Shown piece by piece: positions 27,703 through 36,518 of a stretch of DNA of 64,000 nucleotides. Made by a program: the position numbers and the translations under genes. The stretch covers positions 23,559-87,558 of the forward strand of contig JABHDC010000256.1 in the NCBI GenBank assembly GCA_018673255.1, written 5' to 3'. Source of the stretch: Gemmatimonadota bacterium (GTDB taxonomy: Bacteria > Latescibacterota > UBA2968 > UBA8231). Each line of letters begins with the position of its first letter. The stretch's first letter is position 1. The notes under the pieces were generated by a model. It was not told the DNA's origin, ran no database searches, and worked only from the letters and a program-made list of their open reading frames with translations.

Positions 27703-29577
27703 CTACTGCCGGTCGGGCATGTCGAAGACGGCGAGTTGATCGTCCATCAACGCATAGGCCCGGCCGTCGTGATACTCGACATCTTTCGTCCACCAACGGT
27801 CACTCTCGATCGGTAGAGTCAGCAGGGGCGTGGGGAAGGGGTATGGATCCTCCACGGCATGCAGTTTGATGCCGTTGGGCATTCGGTACACATAGTAATC
27901 GCCGACAATGTCACGCGTACGTCGAGCACGCGGGCGATGGGTTGCCACGATCCGCGGGGCCGTGGGTGATGAGATGTCGACCTCAAGCAATTGCCTGGGC
28001 CACAGGCGATCGACGAAGAGCGTATCGCCGCGACGTCGGATATGGCGGGTACCGGATTGACGCGCCACCCCGTCCCCGGTGTCGAGATCGGCTACAGGTC
28101 GTAAGGCACCGTCCTCTGTGACCTCGACGACGCGTAATCCTTTGTGCCAGCCGAGAAAGAGATGCTGATCACCTGCGGCCATATTGATTGCATGCCTGGG
28201 CAGCAGTTCGTCACGCCCATAGGAGTAGCCATCGTGCCACGTCTTGTCGGCATACTCGTATTCCTCAATGACAAGACTGTCGATGGGTGTGGGTGAGCCA
28301 TCGCTGACCTCGACTGAGGTCAGTATTGAGCGTGCGTCCTCGACGATGGCAATGATGAGCACGTCACCGACGGTCTGTACCAGGGGACCGGGCCGGCTAG
28401 AGCCGTAGTAGTAGCCCACCTCATCACCAATTCTTCCACTTTCCGGAATCGCCAGTGCACCCGTCGCGAGCGGCGCTGATGGGTCGTCGACGTCGAAACA
28501 TACCAGCGCACGATTCTGACCCTGCACATCGCCTCGCGTCAGCCCACACACGCGGTTCCCCAGCACCTGCAACTGGTGCAAGGTGCCGCCCTCGGCGTGG
28601 GACGCACGCCCGATTTCGATTGGACGGCCCTCGCCATCGATGTCGAAGACGACCAAGTCGGCCACCTGGAAGGCATACACCCGGCCGTGCGCGATGGAGA
28701 GATTGCTGGCCTTGGCCAGTTGAATCGAATGGGTTGGATGAATCGGCAGCGTACGGTCGGGTCGGATCTGCGTCAGCGTCAACATCATCGTCCCAAGTGC
28801 AAAGGCACAGATCACGAGGATCTTGCGGCTGATGACGAAGTTTCGTGCCCGTGTCAGCACCGTGTGCGCTGCCATGAACCCTACGGCAACAAAGGCGGCA
28901 ACAATGAGCGTGTTGTGCAGGATGGTCATCGGATCGAGGGTGGCGAGCAGGCGGTATTCTTCGTTTCCGAGAACCTCGACAAAGTCGAAGGGCACCGGGA
29001 AGCGTTCGCGACACCCCGGGATCAAGGTCACCGATAGTGCGAGGAGCAGCACCAGGAAGAGGCCGATGAGGCCCGCCGCGCCGATCGCTTCGCCGGCGTT
29101 GTCGGTCGCCGCGGAGGCAGCGAAGACGATGGCATACAATGCCAGCATCGGCAGATACCAGGCATAGACCATGGCCAGCCAGGGGACGTCGAGCAGCAAT
29201 TGTACGCTGGCGAACTGCCTGATCGGTACCGGCCCGGGTGGTACGGCGTAGACCATGGCCCAGTACGCGGCCATGACGGCGAACAAGCCCAGCGCACCCA
29301 CGAGGAACTTCGCCGCCAGGATGCGCCCCACTGTCGTCGGTCGTACAAGCAGGAACTCCAGTGTGCCACGGCTGCGTTCACCGGCCAGCACTTCCATGGC
29401 CAGCACGCCTGCGCACAAGGCGCCGATCACGCCAGCCCAGGCGTCGGCATCGATGATGAAGCCCTTGTTGAACGACTCCAGCTGACGCAGGACCAGGAGC
29501 AGCAGGACCACGCCGAGTCCCGTCGCCACTTTGTAGAGATTCTCACGCGCTTCCTTCCACAGCAGTGCCTTCATCAC
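27703..29577 (-). CDS. ABC-2 type permease fused to a C-terminal beta-propeller (LVIVD-like)
   Basis: The 624-residue protein joins two parts. Residues 1-~265 are an ABC-2 permease: amphipathic LLWKEARENLYKV, a helix AGVIGALCAGVLAMEVLAGERSRGTLEFLL-type GERxxGTLE loop, and about six membrane helices. Residues ~290-624 are repeated blades such as VYAFQVADLVVFDIDGEGR, LVCFDVDDPSAPLATG, LLEVDISSPTAPRIVA and GRAYALMDDQLAVFDM, which resemble LVIVD repeats. The propeller follows the last helix (VICAFALGTMMLTL) and should face outside the cytoplasm. ATG 29577 overlaps the ATPase stop (ATGA). Confidence 0.82.
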   Translation of the reverse strand: MMKALLWKEARENLYKVATGLGVVLLLLVLRQLESFNKGFIIDADAWAGVIGALCAGVLAMEVLAGERSRGTLEFLLVRPTTVGRILAAKFLVGALGLFAVMAAYWAMVYAVPPGPVPIRQFASVQLLLDVPWLAMVYAWYLPMLALYAIVFAASAATDNAGEAIGAAGLIGLFLVLLLALSVTLIPGCRERFPVPFDFVEVLGNEEYRLLATLDPMTILHNTLIVAAFVAVGFMAAHTVLTRARNFVISRKILVICAFALGTMMLTLTQIRPDRTLPIHPTHSIQLAKASNLSIAHGRVYAFQVADLVVFDIDGEGRPIEIGRASHAEGGTLHQLQVLGNRVCGLTRGDVQGQNRALVCFDVDDPSAPLATGALAIPESGRIGDEVGYYYGSSRPGPLVQTVGDVLIIAIVEDARSILTSVEVSDGSPTPIDSLVIEEYEYADKTWHDGYSYGRDELLPRHAINMAAGDQHLFLGWHKGLRVVEVTEDGALRPVADLDTGDGVARQSGTRHIRRRGDTLFVDRLWPRQLLEVDISSPTAPRIVATHRPRARRTRDIVGDYYVYRMPNGIKLHAVEDPYPFPTPLLTLPIESDRWWTKDVEYHDGRAYALMDDQLAVFDMPDRQ

Positions 29578-30482
29578 CGTGTCCCCTCACGGCGCGCGTG
29601 GGGGCGCACCAGTTCGATGAAACTCTCTTCCAGGCTCATGTCGACGATGTCGACGACCTCGGCGCCGGCGGTGCGCAGAGCGGTCTGTTGTTCATCGCTG
29701 TAGTTGCTCATCGTCAACAACCGGCGATCGCCATGGCCCTCCACCTCGCTGACACCCTCGACCTGACTCACCGCTTCAATCACCTCGGGGGTGACACGCA
29801 CCAGCACCTTCTTCACGCGCCCCTTGAAAGCGTCCGTGTCGTCGCAGGCCAGCAGACGTCCACCTTCGATCACGGCGACGCGGTCGGCGACCCGCTCGAC
29901 CTCGTGTACCATGTGTGACGACAGCAGCACGGTGCGCCCCTGCTGCTGGATGACATGCACGATGCTCTCGAGGAAATCACGGCGCACCAGCACATCGAGT
30001 CCCGTTGCCGGCTCATCGAGGATCAACAGCTCCGGCTCGTGTCCCATCGCCAACAGCAGGGCCAGTTGGGCACCCATGCCGCGGGACAGGTTCTTCACGC
30101 GCTGCTCGGGATCCAGACCGAACTGATCGAGCAACTGCGCGACGTGCTCGTTGTTCCATGTGGGGTAGAATGCCCGGGTGAAGTCGATCGCTTCTCGTAC
30201 CCGCATCCACGGATACAGCTGTGGTGACTCAGAGACGTAGCCGATGCGTTGCTTCAGCTCGACATTGCCGACAGAAGGCTCCTGGCCCAGCACGTGCATC
30301 TGGCCGGCTGAGGGGTGCAGCAGACCGAGCAGCATCTTGATCGTCGATGTCTTGCCGGCACCGTTGCGTCCGAGAAAACCGAAGATCTGACCGCGCTCGA
30401 CGGTCAGGTCGAGGCCATCGACGGCGACGAGGTCGCCAAACCGCCGTGTCAGTCCTCGTGTCTGAATGACTGGTTCCGACAT
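29574..30482 (-). CDS. ABC transporter ATP-binding protein (ABC-2 type exporter)
   Basis: The 302-residue ATPase has Walker A GRNGAGKTS, Q-loop YVSESPQLYPWM, signature NLSRGMGAQLALLLAM (variant LSRGM in place of LSGGQ, as in other CcmA/YtrB-type proteins), Walker B LLILDEPATGLD, and H-loop LLSSHMVHE. A ~80-residue C-terminal extension follows. ATG 30482. It lies four bases after the GntR gene and overlaps the permease, so the three genes form one operon. Cargo unknown. Confidence 0.9.
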   Translation of the reverse strand: MSEPVIQTRGLTRRFGDLVAVDGLDLTVERGQIFGFLGRNGAGKTSTIKMLLGLLHPSAGQMHVLGQEPSVGNVELKQRIGYVSESPQLYPWMRVREAIDFTRAFYPTWNNEHVAQLLDQFGLDPEQRVKNLSRGMGAQLALLLAMGHEPELLILDEPATGLDVLVRRDFLESIVHVIQQQGRTVLLSSHMVHEVERVADRVAVIEGGRLLACDDTDAFKGRVKKVLVRVTPEVIEAVSQVEGVSEVEGHGDRRLLTMSNYSDEQQTALRTAGAEVVDIVDMSLEESFIELVRPHARREGTR

Positions 30483-30486
30483 ACGG

Positions 30487-30885
30487 CTACTCCTCGTTTC
30501 TCTGTTGCAGTTGCTGCTCGAAAATCTGCTGCAAACGGGCGTCATCGAGCCCAAGGGCCCGCCCCTCGTCGATGGCTTCGTGCAGGCGCTGAGCGACGAT
30601 GCGGTCCTTCTCTGCTGAGGCCATCGGTGCTGCCTGCTCTGAGATGAAGGTGCCCGTGCCCCGTTTCTTGTAGATGAGGCCCTCGCGTTCCAGTTCGGTG
30701 TAGGCGCGGACCACGGTGTTCGGATTGATCAGATACCCCTCAGCCAGTGAGCGCACTGAGGGCAGCTCGTCGTGGGCCTGCAGCCCGCCGCTGGCGAGCA
30801 GATACTTGATCTGCGCCTGAATCTGGGCGTACAGTGGCTCAGACCGGGAGGGGTCGAGTCGTAGATGGAGGGATGTTTCGGCCAT
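30487..30885 (-). CDS. GntR-family (YtrA subgroup) transcriptional regulator
   Basis: The 132-residue protein has the GntR winged helix: PLYAQIQAQIKYLLASGGL, ELPSVRSLAEGYLINPNTVV, RAYTELEREGLIYKKRGTGTF, and then only a short C-terminal dimerisation helix pair, as in the YtrA subgroup. That subgroup usually represses its own ABC transporter operon, and here it is the first gene of one. It probably binds the region just upstream of 30885, although no clear palindrome was picked out there. Confidence 0.9.
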   Translation of the reverse strand: MAETSLHLRLDPSRSEPLYAQIQAQIKYLLASGGLQAHDELPSVRSLAEGYLINPNTVVRAYTELEREGLIYKKRGTGTFISEQAAPMASAEKDRIVAQRLHEAIDEGRALGLDDARLQQIFEQQLQQRNEE

Positions 30886-30899
30886 TTTGGAATGTTATC

Positions 30900-31088
30900 T
30901 CAGGCCGAATGCACCGAATCAGCCCGTCGCCGCTGCTTGCGCGAAGAGGGTGTTTCGATACCAAACTTGCGGCACAGCCGACTGAAGCTGCGAGGCGTGA
31001 TGCCCAGAGCACGACTGGCGTCCGTGGCCTGATGATACATGCGGGCGGCTCGCTCGATGTCCGCCTTCGTGAATCCCCGCTGGAGCAT
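30900..31088 (-). CDS. Small Fis-type helix-turn-helix protein
   Basis: The 62-residue protein MLQRGFTKADIERAARMYHQ continues ATDASRALGITPRSFSRLCR and ends in a basic tail KQRRRADSVHSA. The A-x-x-L-G-I-x-x-x-x-x-x-R-x-x-x-x-x-G-I pattern is the Fis/HTH_8 helix-turn-helix that ends sigma-54 activators, standing alone here. GGAGAGA upstream supports ATG 31088. It ends 14 nt before the GntR gene on the same strand, so it could be transcribed with the transporter operon. Target unknown. Confidence 0.6.
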   Translation of the reverse strand: MLQRGFTKADIERAARMYHQATDASRALGITPRSFSRLCRKFGIETPSSRKQRRRADSVHSA

Positions 31089-31184
31089 GGCAGTCTCTCC
31101 GGATGTGGTGTATCGGTTAATTGATACACTGATACAGTTCACCCGGAAGCATGACACTGTCAAGAGTTTTTCGTGAGTAAAGAC

Positions 31185-31838
31185 TCAGTCGGAGGGGGCG
31201 ACCTGGACCATGACCTCGTTGCGGCGCATGAACCAGGGCATGAAGGGCGGGTTGTACCGCGCCATCTCAGGTTCACCGATGCGCCCAAGACCCGCCGTCT
31301 CGACGGCCGTGATCAACGCATCCGCGTGCCCCTGGTCGTTCCTCTCATTCCAGCGGCCCGAGTAGCGTTTCACCGCCATCAGACGAGGTTCGGTCTGTCG
31401 GATCCGCACACGCGGATCGTTGGGGGCAGGCAGGCTCTGCAATGTGTAGGACCGTTCCATGACGAAGGAATATGTGTATCCCTCGTCCGTTGCCCGCGGC
31501 CGTGACGTGACCTGCGTCGCTATCGTCACGTCCCCGGATTGGTCCGCCTTCTTCTCGTCTATCTGGCGCGCTGTGACGGGCGCGGTCATCGCCATCTTCG
31601 TACTCCCCTGATTGTTACCGAAGATGAAGCCAGCGAGGATCTTGAATGCGCGGTTGCCCGCACTGTTCAGGTCGCCCTCCACATCGACCTCGGCCACCAG
31701 ATACGACGGATATCGACGCAGCTCGTAGTCGGGTGTCTGGGCGACGACGTCATAGTGGGGTTCTTCCAGGGCCATAGCTGAACCGATCATTGTGAGCAGA
31801 AGGGCTGCGACGAGGGTTGTTCGTTTCTTTGTCTGCAC
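31185..31838 (-). CDS. SOUL heme-binding family protein, exported
   Basis: The 217-residue protein has a signal peptide (LVAALLLTMIGSAMA) and the SOUL domain: YDVVAQTPDYELRRYPSYLV, AFKILAGFIFGNN, STKMAMTAPVTA, YSFVMERSYTLQSLPAPNDP and LMAVKRYSGRWNE. SOUL proteins bind heme or tetrapyrroles. A near-consensus promoter is present 40-67 bp upstream, with TAGACAT elements in it and beside it, shared with the divergent SDR gene. SOUL and DUF2867-type SDR genes occur together in photolyase/light-stress clusters of other bacteria; no photolyase is in the window. Confidence 0.9.
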   Translation of the reverse strand: MQTKKRTTLVAALLLTMIGSAMALEEPHYDVVAQTPDYELRRYPSYLVAEVDVEGDLNSAGNRAFKILAGFIFGNNQGSTKMAMTAPVTARQIDEKKADQSGDVTIATQVTSRPRATDEGYTYSFVMERSYTLQSLPAPNDPRVRIRQTEPRLMAVKRYSGRWNERNDQGHADALITAVETAGLGRIGEPEMARYNPPFMPWFMRRNEVMVQVAPSD

Positions 31839-31877
31839 GAGTCTTCATCCTTCAGTTGGTCTGCATTCTGGCCCCTG

Positions 31878-31905
31878 AGTATATTCGATGTCTAAGATTT
31901 GTCAA
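31878..31905 (-). promoter_or_regulatory. Sigma-70-type promoter of the SOUL gene
   Basis: Read on the minus strand: -35 TTGACA (31900-31905), 16-bp spacer, -10 TATACT (31878-31883). The spacer contains one TAGACAT element, so a bound regulator would cover the promoter. It lies about 40 bp ahead of the SOUL start codon. Confidence 0.7.
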
Positions 31906-31941
31906 CTTATAGACCAAATTAATTAGACATTAAATAGACAT
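31888..31941. promoter_or_regulatory. Cluster of TAGACAT operator-like repeats between divergent SOUL and SDR genes
   Basis: TAGACAT occurs at 31924-31930 and 31935-31941, exactly 11 bp apart and so on one helix face; its reverse complement ATGTCTA is at 31888-31894, and a variant ATAGACC lies between. The surrounding stretch is strikingly AT-rich. One unit sits in the SOUL promoter spacer. Such spacing fits a dimeric or tetrameric regulator acting on both genes; a MerR/LitR-type light regulator is one guess from known neighbourhoods. Confidence 0.55.
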
Positions 31942-32099
31942 AGTTGTACTAATCTGATTCGGCCACCTTGGATTGCTGGTGGGGCGGTGAAGGTCGATCT
32001 ATCAGGTCAGCTGGAAGCCACCCGGACTTGCGGCGTCCGCATTCTCTGTATAGAAGACCTCACAGAGAATGCCGCTGCACACAGAAGGAGAGACAGCTG

Positions 32100-33530
32100 A
32101 TGTCGAATAGAAGGATTCTGCTGACAGGGGCAACGGGCTACGTCGGTCGGCTACTGCGAGAGCGGCTTGAGGATCGCACCGAGGTCGAAATCCGGTGTCT
32201 GGTGCGCGATGCCGGGCGAGCGAGGGATCTCGAATCGCCATCGTGTCGGGTCATGGTGGGAGATCTGCTCGACGCCGGTACACTGGTTGAGGCGATGACG
32301 GGAGTTGATGTCGCCTACTACATGGTCCACTCCATGGGGGCCAGTGGCTCGTTTGAAGAGAAGGATCGACAGGCTGCGCACAACTTCGGTGATGCAGCAC
32401 GCCAGGCGGGAATTGGCCGGGTCGTCTACCTCGGTGGCCTGGGCAGCGGTGATGATTTGTCGCCCCACCTGCGCAGCCGCCAGGAGGTGGGAGAGATTCT
32501 GGCCGGCTACGTGCCGACCGTTGAACTGCGCGCTTCGGTGGTGCTCGGGGCCGGCAGCCTGTCTTTCGAAATGATTCGAGCGCTCGTGGAGCGGCTTCCG
32601 GTGATGGTGACCCCCAAGTGGGTCGAGGTGCAGGCGCAGCCGATCGCCATTGATGATCTGCTGGACTATCTGGAACAGAGTATGGATATCCCGGTCGACG
32701 GAAGTTGCATCGTGGAGGTGGGTGGCGCCGATTGCTGCTCGTACGGCGATCTCATGCGCGAGTATGGTCGTCAGCGACAGTTGTCCCGCTGGATGATTCC
32801 TGTACCGGTGCTGACGCCCCGCTTGTCGGGGCTGTGGCTGGGGCTCGTCACGCCACTGTATGCGCGGGTCGGCCGCGCGCTCCTCGACAGCACTCGACAC
32901 CCCACCGTGGTCGAGAACCCGGCGCCTTCCCTCGAATGGTTCGATGTTCAGCCGATGGGGATGTCTCAGGCGATCGCGACGGCATTTGCCCACGAAGATG
33001 CACAGCCCCTGGCCCCCGCCAGCCTGGCCGTCGCCGCGCCCGCCCGTCCGCCGCTTGCCGGCATCCGCATCGGCAATCGCTTCGTCGACGCGCGGTCCAT
33101 GGTCGTGGATGCAAAACCTGTAGAAGTCTTTGCGCCGATTCGTCGGATCGGAGGGAGCACCGGCTGGTATGCGTGGAATGGTCTCTGGACGCTACGCGGC
33201 TGGCTCGATCTCCTCGTGGGTGGTCAGGGAATGACACCGGGGCGAAGAGATCCAGAGGAGTTGACGGTTGGTGATACGGTCGACTGCTGGACGGTAGAGG
33301 AGATCGTGAAGGAGAATTCGCTGCTGCTGCGGTCGCAGATGCGCCTTCCGGGCCGTGCCTGGCTGCACTTTGAGGTGACGCCCCTGTCAGGAGGGACACA
33401 GATCCGACAGACAGCGGTATTCGATCCGCGCGGCCTGCTCGGCCTGGCTTACTGGTATCTGGTGTGTCCGCTCCACGGCCTTGTCTTCCGCGGCATGTTG
33501 CGGGGGCTTGCACAGGCGGCGAAGGCCTGA
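32100..33530 (+). CDS. NAD(P)-binding SDR-type protein with C-terminal DUF2867
   Basis: The 476-residue protein starts MSNRRILLTGATGYVGRLLR (extended-SDR nucleotide loop), then VDVAYYMVHSMGASGSFEEKD and GRVVYLGGLGSGDDLSPHLR, and ends in a DUF2867 domain (residues ~325-470: GGSTGWYAWNGLWTLRGWLD, RLPGRAWLHFEVTPLSGGT, YWYLVCPLHGLVFRGM). AAGGAG precedes ATG 32100 by nine bases. This SDR-DUF2867 pairing is common but its reaction is unknown. It is divergent from the SOUL gene over a 261-bp control region. Confidence 0.85.
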   Translation: MSNRRILLTGATGYVGRLLRERLEDRTEVEIRCLVRDAGRARDLESPSCRVMVGDLLDAGTLVEAMTGVDVAYYMVHSMGASGSFEEKDRQAAHNFGDAARQAGIGRVVYLGGLGSGDDLSPHLRSRQEVGEILAGYVPTVELRASVVLGAGSLSFEMIRALVERLPVMVTPKWVEVQAQPIAIDDLLDYLEQSMDIPVDGSCIVEVGGADCCSYGDLMREYGRQRQLSRWMIPVPVLTPRLSGLWLGLVTPLYARVGRALLDSTRHPTVVENPAPSLEWFDVQPMGMSQAIATAFAHEDAQPLAPASLAVAAPARPPLAGIRIGNRFVDARSMVVDAKPVEVFAPIRRIGGSTGWYAWNGLWTLRGWLDLLVGGQGMTPGRRDPEELTVGDTVDCWTVEEIVKENSLLLRSQMRLPGRAWLHFEVTPLSGGTQIRQTAVFDPRGLLGLAYWYLVCPLHGLVFRGMLRGLAQAAKA

Positions 33531-33541
33531 GCTGCTGACAC

Positions 33542-33572
33542 AAAACGCCCGGGCCGCTTCTGCGGCCCGGGC
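33542..33572 (-). terminator. Strong rho-independent terminator of the TonB receptor gene
   Basis: An 11-bp perfect stem, GCCCGGGCCGC (33547-33557) with GCGGCCCGGGC (33562-33572), has a four-base loop. On the minus strand it runs into TTTT (33542-33545). It lies 30 nt past the receptor stop. The plus side lacks a T run, so for the SDR gene it would act only as a 3' hairpin. Confidence 0.85.
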
Positions 33573-33601
33573 GCGGATACTCATGGTCTACGTAGGGCTG
33601 T

Positions 33602-36334
33602 CTAGAACCGAACCGACAACCCGCTCCGGATGGTCATTCCCGTATAGCCAAACTGATTGACCTCCCAGGGATACTCGAACCGGCCGCCCAGGTCGGCCTC
33701 AAAATCACCCTTCGTGTCCAGCTTATCCGGAAACACGTCGAGGAGATTGTTCACGGCCAGGTTGATCCCAAACATCTCATTCACCTGATAGTTCAGAATC
33801 AGATCTGTCAGCACCTTGGCGGCGAAGGTCTGATCCGTCGCGTCATCGTAGTCCTTCGTGGCGTCACCGTTGGCATGTCGCCAGGTAACTTCCCCGAATC
33901 TCGTGTTGTTGAGGGCAGCCGTCAGGTTGCCGACACGATATGTGAGGCCAAGTGTGATCTTCTCCGAGGGTCGGGCCGTCTCGATGCGAGACTGCTCCTT
34001 GCGGTCGAAGATGTTCACGCCCGCTGCAGCGATCGGCCCGGGCGTGGCAATGGCGCCGACAATCTCAGTGGAGCTGATATTCGCGGCCACATTGATGTCC
34101 AGTCCACCTGGGCCCAACTCCACTGCAGGAATGTCCACGACGATATCGACACCGGTTGTCTTCGTGTCGACGGCGTTGGCGAAGAACTTCAGACTCGTGA
34201 TATTCGCGTCAGCGAGAATCTGATAGACCTGTGTTGTTTCATCGCTGGAGGCAATGCTGCTCGAATACACGATCCGGTCATCCACGGCGATGTTGTAATA
34301 ATCCACGGAGGCGTACCAACCGGGCCGCGGCTTGAATGCCACTCCCAGCATGAAGTTGGTTGACGTCTCCTGCTCGAGTTCGCCGACGCCAAGGGATCTG
34401 ACGACCTCGCTCTCATTGTTGTATGTGCCCTGATTCGAGATCGTGCCAGCCGACAACAGCGTTTGGACATTGCTCAGGTAGATCTGGTGGAGGGATGGCG
34501 CACGAAAACCCGTCGACAGTGACGATCGTATAGAGATGTTGTCATCTGCCATCTTGTACCGGCCATTCGCGCCCCACGTCACACTTGTACCGAAGTCGCT
34601 GTAATTCTCAAATCTCGCGGCCAAGGCGATGAGCACATCCTCATTGAGATCATACACCGCATCGGCGTAGATCCCGACATTTGATCGATCCTCATCGACG
34701 GCATTCTGCGGCTGGATTCCTGGGAATGATTGGGCGCCGCCACCAGAGTAGGAAGCCTCATCACCGGTCGTGGCGACGAAGTTCTCGATGCGAACTTCCG
34801 TTCCGAAGCCAAGGGACAGCTGATCGAAGGTATTGGCCACATCGAGGTTCAGTACCGCGTGGCCAAATTCATATCCGCCCGGCTCGAAGGTGGTAGGACT
34901 GTCTGCACCCAGATCCATGTTCAGGGAGTTGTCCACCGTGTAATCAACCTTGTTCCTCCCCGAACTGATGCTGGCATCAAAGTCCCAATCCATCTTCCTG
35001 CCGCGAACACCGGCCGTTAGTGAATTGTCTGTGATGTCAGTCTCAAATGTTGGCTGGAATCCATTCACGTCAGCACCGGAAATGAGATTGCAGCAGTCGG
35101 AGACGCCGGGCCAGTATGGGGCCCGATAGAGTGCGTAGCTCTTTCCTTCGCGTTGTGTGAGCCCACCAAAGGCATACAGTTCGGTCTGATCATTCAGATC
35201 GTATGAACCATTCAGGAACACCTCGGCCGTTGTCATGTTGGGCGTCCCGATGCGGGTTCCCAGGTTCGGATTCTCACGCTGCCAATCCGTATCGCCCGAG
35301 CGTATCTGCTCTCCTGTGGCAACGACACCTGGAGAAGCCTCAAACCCGCCCGCTGCCTGGATCGGAATGGCGCCGATGTCGTAGAGGAAACCGAACAGAC
35401 CATCGCCACCTGGCACTCCTTCACGCCTGGTTTCGTCCTGGTCGTGGTAAGATGCCGTGACGTTCAAGAAACCATCGTCACCAATGCTCATGCCGTGGTT
35501 GATGTCGACACCTTTGTTGTCACCATCGCCAGCATTTCTGTGGCCACCCGCGGTCTGACCGGCGGACAGGTTTATCTCTGTGTAGTCCGTCTCTTCTTTC
35601 ATGATGATGTTCACAACACCGGCGATGGCATCGGAGCCATATTGGGCAGATGCACCATCTCGCAGCACCTCGACTCGCTCAATGGCAGCGGTGGGAATGC
35701 TCCGCATGTCTACGCCCACCTCGCCTTTACCCGGGGTGTCGTTGATGTAGACCAGGGAACTTGCATGCCGGCGCTTGCCGTTGATGAGTACTAAGGTTCG
35801 ACTTGGACCCAGGCCTCTCAATTCGGCGGGGTCGAAGTGGGCCGTGGCATCGGAGATCGTCTGTTGGGAGACGTTGTAGGAAGGCACTCTGTAGGCCAGC
35901 ATGTGATCGAGACTCACCTGCCCGGTGGATATCAGCTCTTTGGCCTGTAGATTGTCGATCGGTACCGGTGAGGTGATCTGTGTTCGCGGTCGGAAACGCG
36001 ACCCGACGATCGTCACGGATTCAACCTCTACAGGAGAGTTCGTCAGAGAGAAATCAGCAGTTGCGCCGCTTTCGGCGACGGTGACGATCCGGCGTTCAGT
36101 GTCATAACCGACATAGGATGCAACCACCGTGTGCTGTCCGGCCTCAAGACCGTCAATCGAGTAGGAGCCACTCAGATCGGTGACCGCGCCCTGCCTCGTG
36201 CCCTCTATGGCGACGGTCGCCCCCACAAGCACGTCACCCGTAGCTGCATCGGCGACCTTCCCGCGGATCTGCAGTGCAAGAACCGAGGTTGGCAGAAGCA
36301 TCAGACACAGCATGAGGACATGTGATCTCTTCAT
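33602..36334 (-). CDS. TonB-dependent outer-membrane receptor
   Basis: The 910-residue protein has a signal peptide (MKRSHVLMLCLMLLPTSVLA), an N-terminal carboxypeptidase-regulatory-like domain (GKVADAATGDVLVGATVAIE, residues ~25-105), a plug (VTIVGSRFRPRTQITSPVPI; VEVLRDGASAQYGSDAIAGV near 235-255) and a ~650-residue barrel ending in a terminal aromatic strand (IRSGLSVRF). The regulatory-like domain is typical of Bacteroidota-type SusC/FCB receptors, but no SusD gene is next to it. ATG 36334 is taken at the signal peptide. Ligand unknown. It is divergent from the PhyH gene. Confidence 0.92.
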   Translation of the reverse strand: MKRSHVLMLCLMLLPTSVLALQIRGKVADAATGDVLVGATVAIEGTRQGAVTDLSGSYSIDGLEAGQHTVVASYVGYDTERRIVTVAESGATADFSLTNSPVEVESVTIVGSRFRPRTQITSPVPIDNLQAKELISTGQVSLDHMLAYRVPSYNVSQQTISDATAHFDPAELRGLGPSRTLVLINGKRRHASSLVYINDTPGKGEVGVDMRSIPTAAIERVEVLRDGASAQYGSDAIAGVVNIIMKEETDYTEINLSAGQTAGGHRNAGDGDNKGVDINHGMSIGDDGFLNVTASYHDQDETRREGVPGGDGLFGFLYDIGAIPIQAAGGFEASPGVVATGEQIRSGDTDWQRENPNLGTRIGTPNMTTAEVFLNGSYDLNDQTELYAFGGLTQREGKSYALYRAPYWPGVSDCCNLISGADVNGFQPTFETDITDNSLTAGVRGRKMDWDFDASISSGRNKVDYTVDNSLNMDLGADSPTTFEPGGYEFGHAVLNLDVANTFDQLSLGFGTEVRIENFVATTGDEASYSGGGAQSFPGIQPQNAVDEDRSNVGIYADAVYDLNEDVLIALAARFENYSDFGTSVTWGANGRYKMADDNISIRSSLSTGFRAPSLHQIYLSNVQTLLSAGTISNQGTYNNESEVVRSLGVGELEQETSTNFMLGVAFKPRPGWYASVDYYNIAVDDRIVYSSSIASSDETTQVYQILADANITSLKFFANAVDTKTTGVDIVVDIPAVELGPGGLDINVAANISSTEIVGAIATPGPIAAAGVNIFDRKEQSRIETARPSEKITLGLTYRVGNLTAALNNTRFGEVTWRHANGDATKDYDDATDQTFAAKVLTDLILNYQVNEMFGINLAVNNLLDVFPDKLDTKGDFEADLGGRFEYPWEVNQFGYTGMTIRSGLSVRF

Positions 36335-36518
36335 GGTCTTCGCCTTTTGATGAGTCGTGAATACCAAGAGCATTTTCTGCCATCGCATACAGTGACGTGG
36401 CATGCTGGCGGCCGAATCATCGATATCCTGCCTGCCCAGGGCAAATCAGCGAGTTGTCGCCGATCACGACGCGCAGTTCATTCTGCCTGACCATACCCCT
36501 CGACACTGGATCCAGCTG

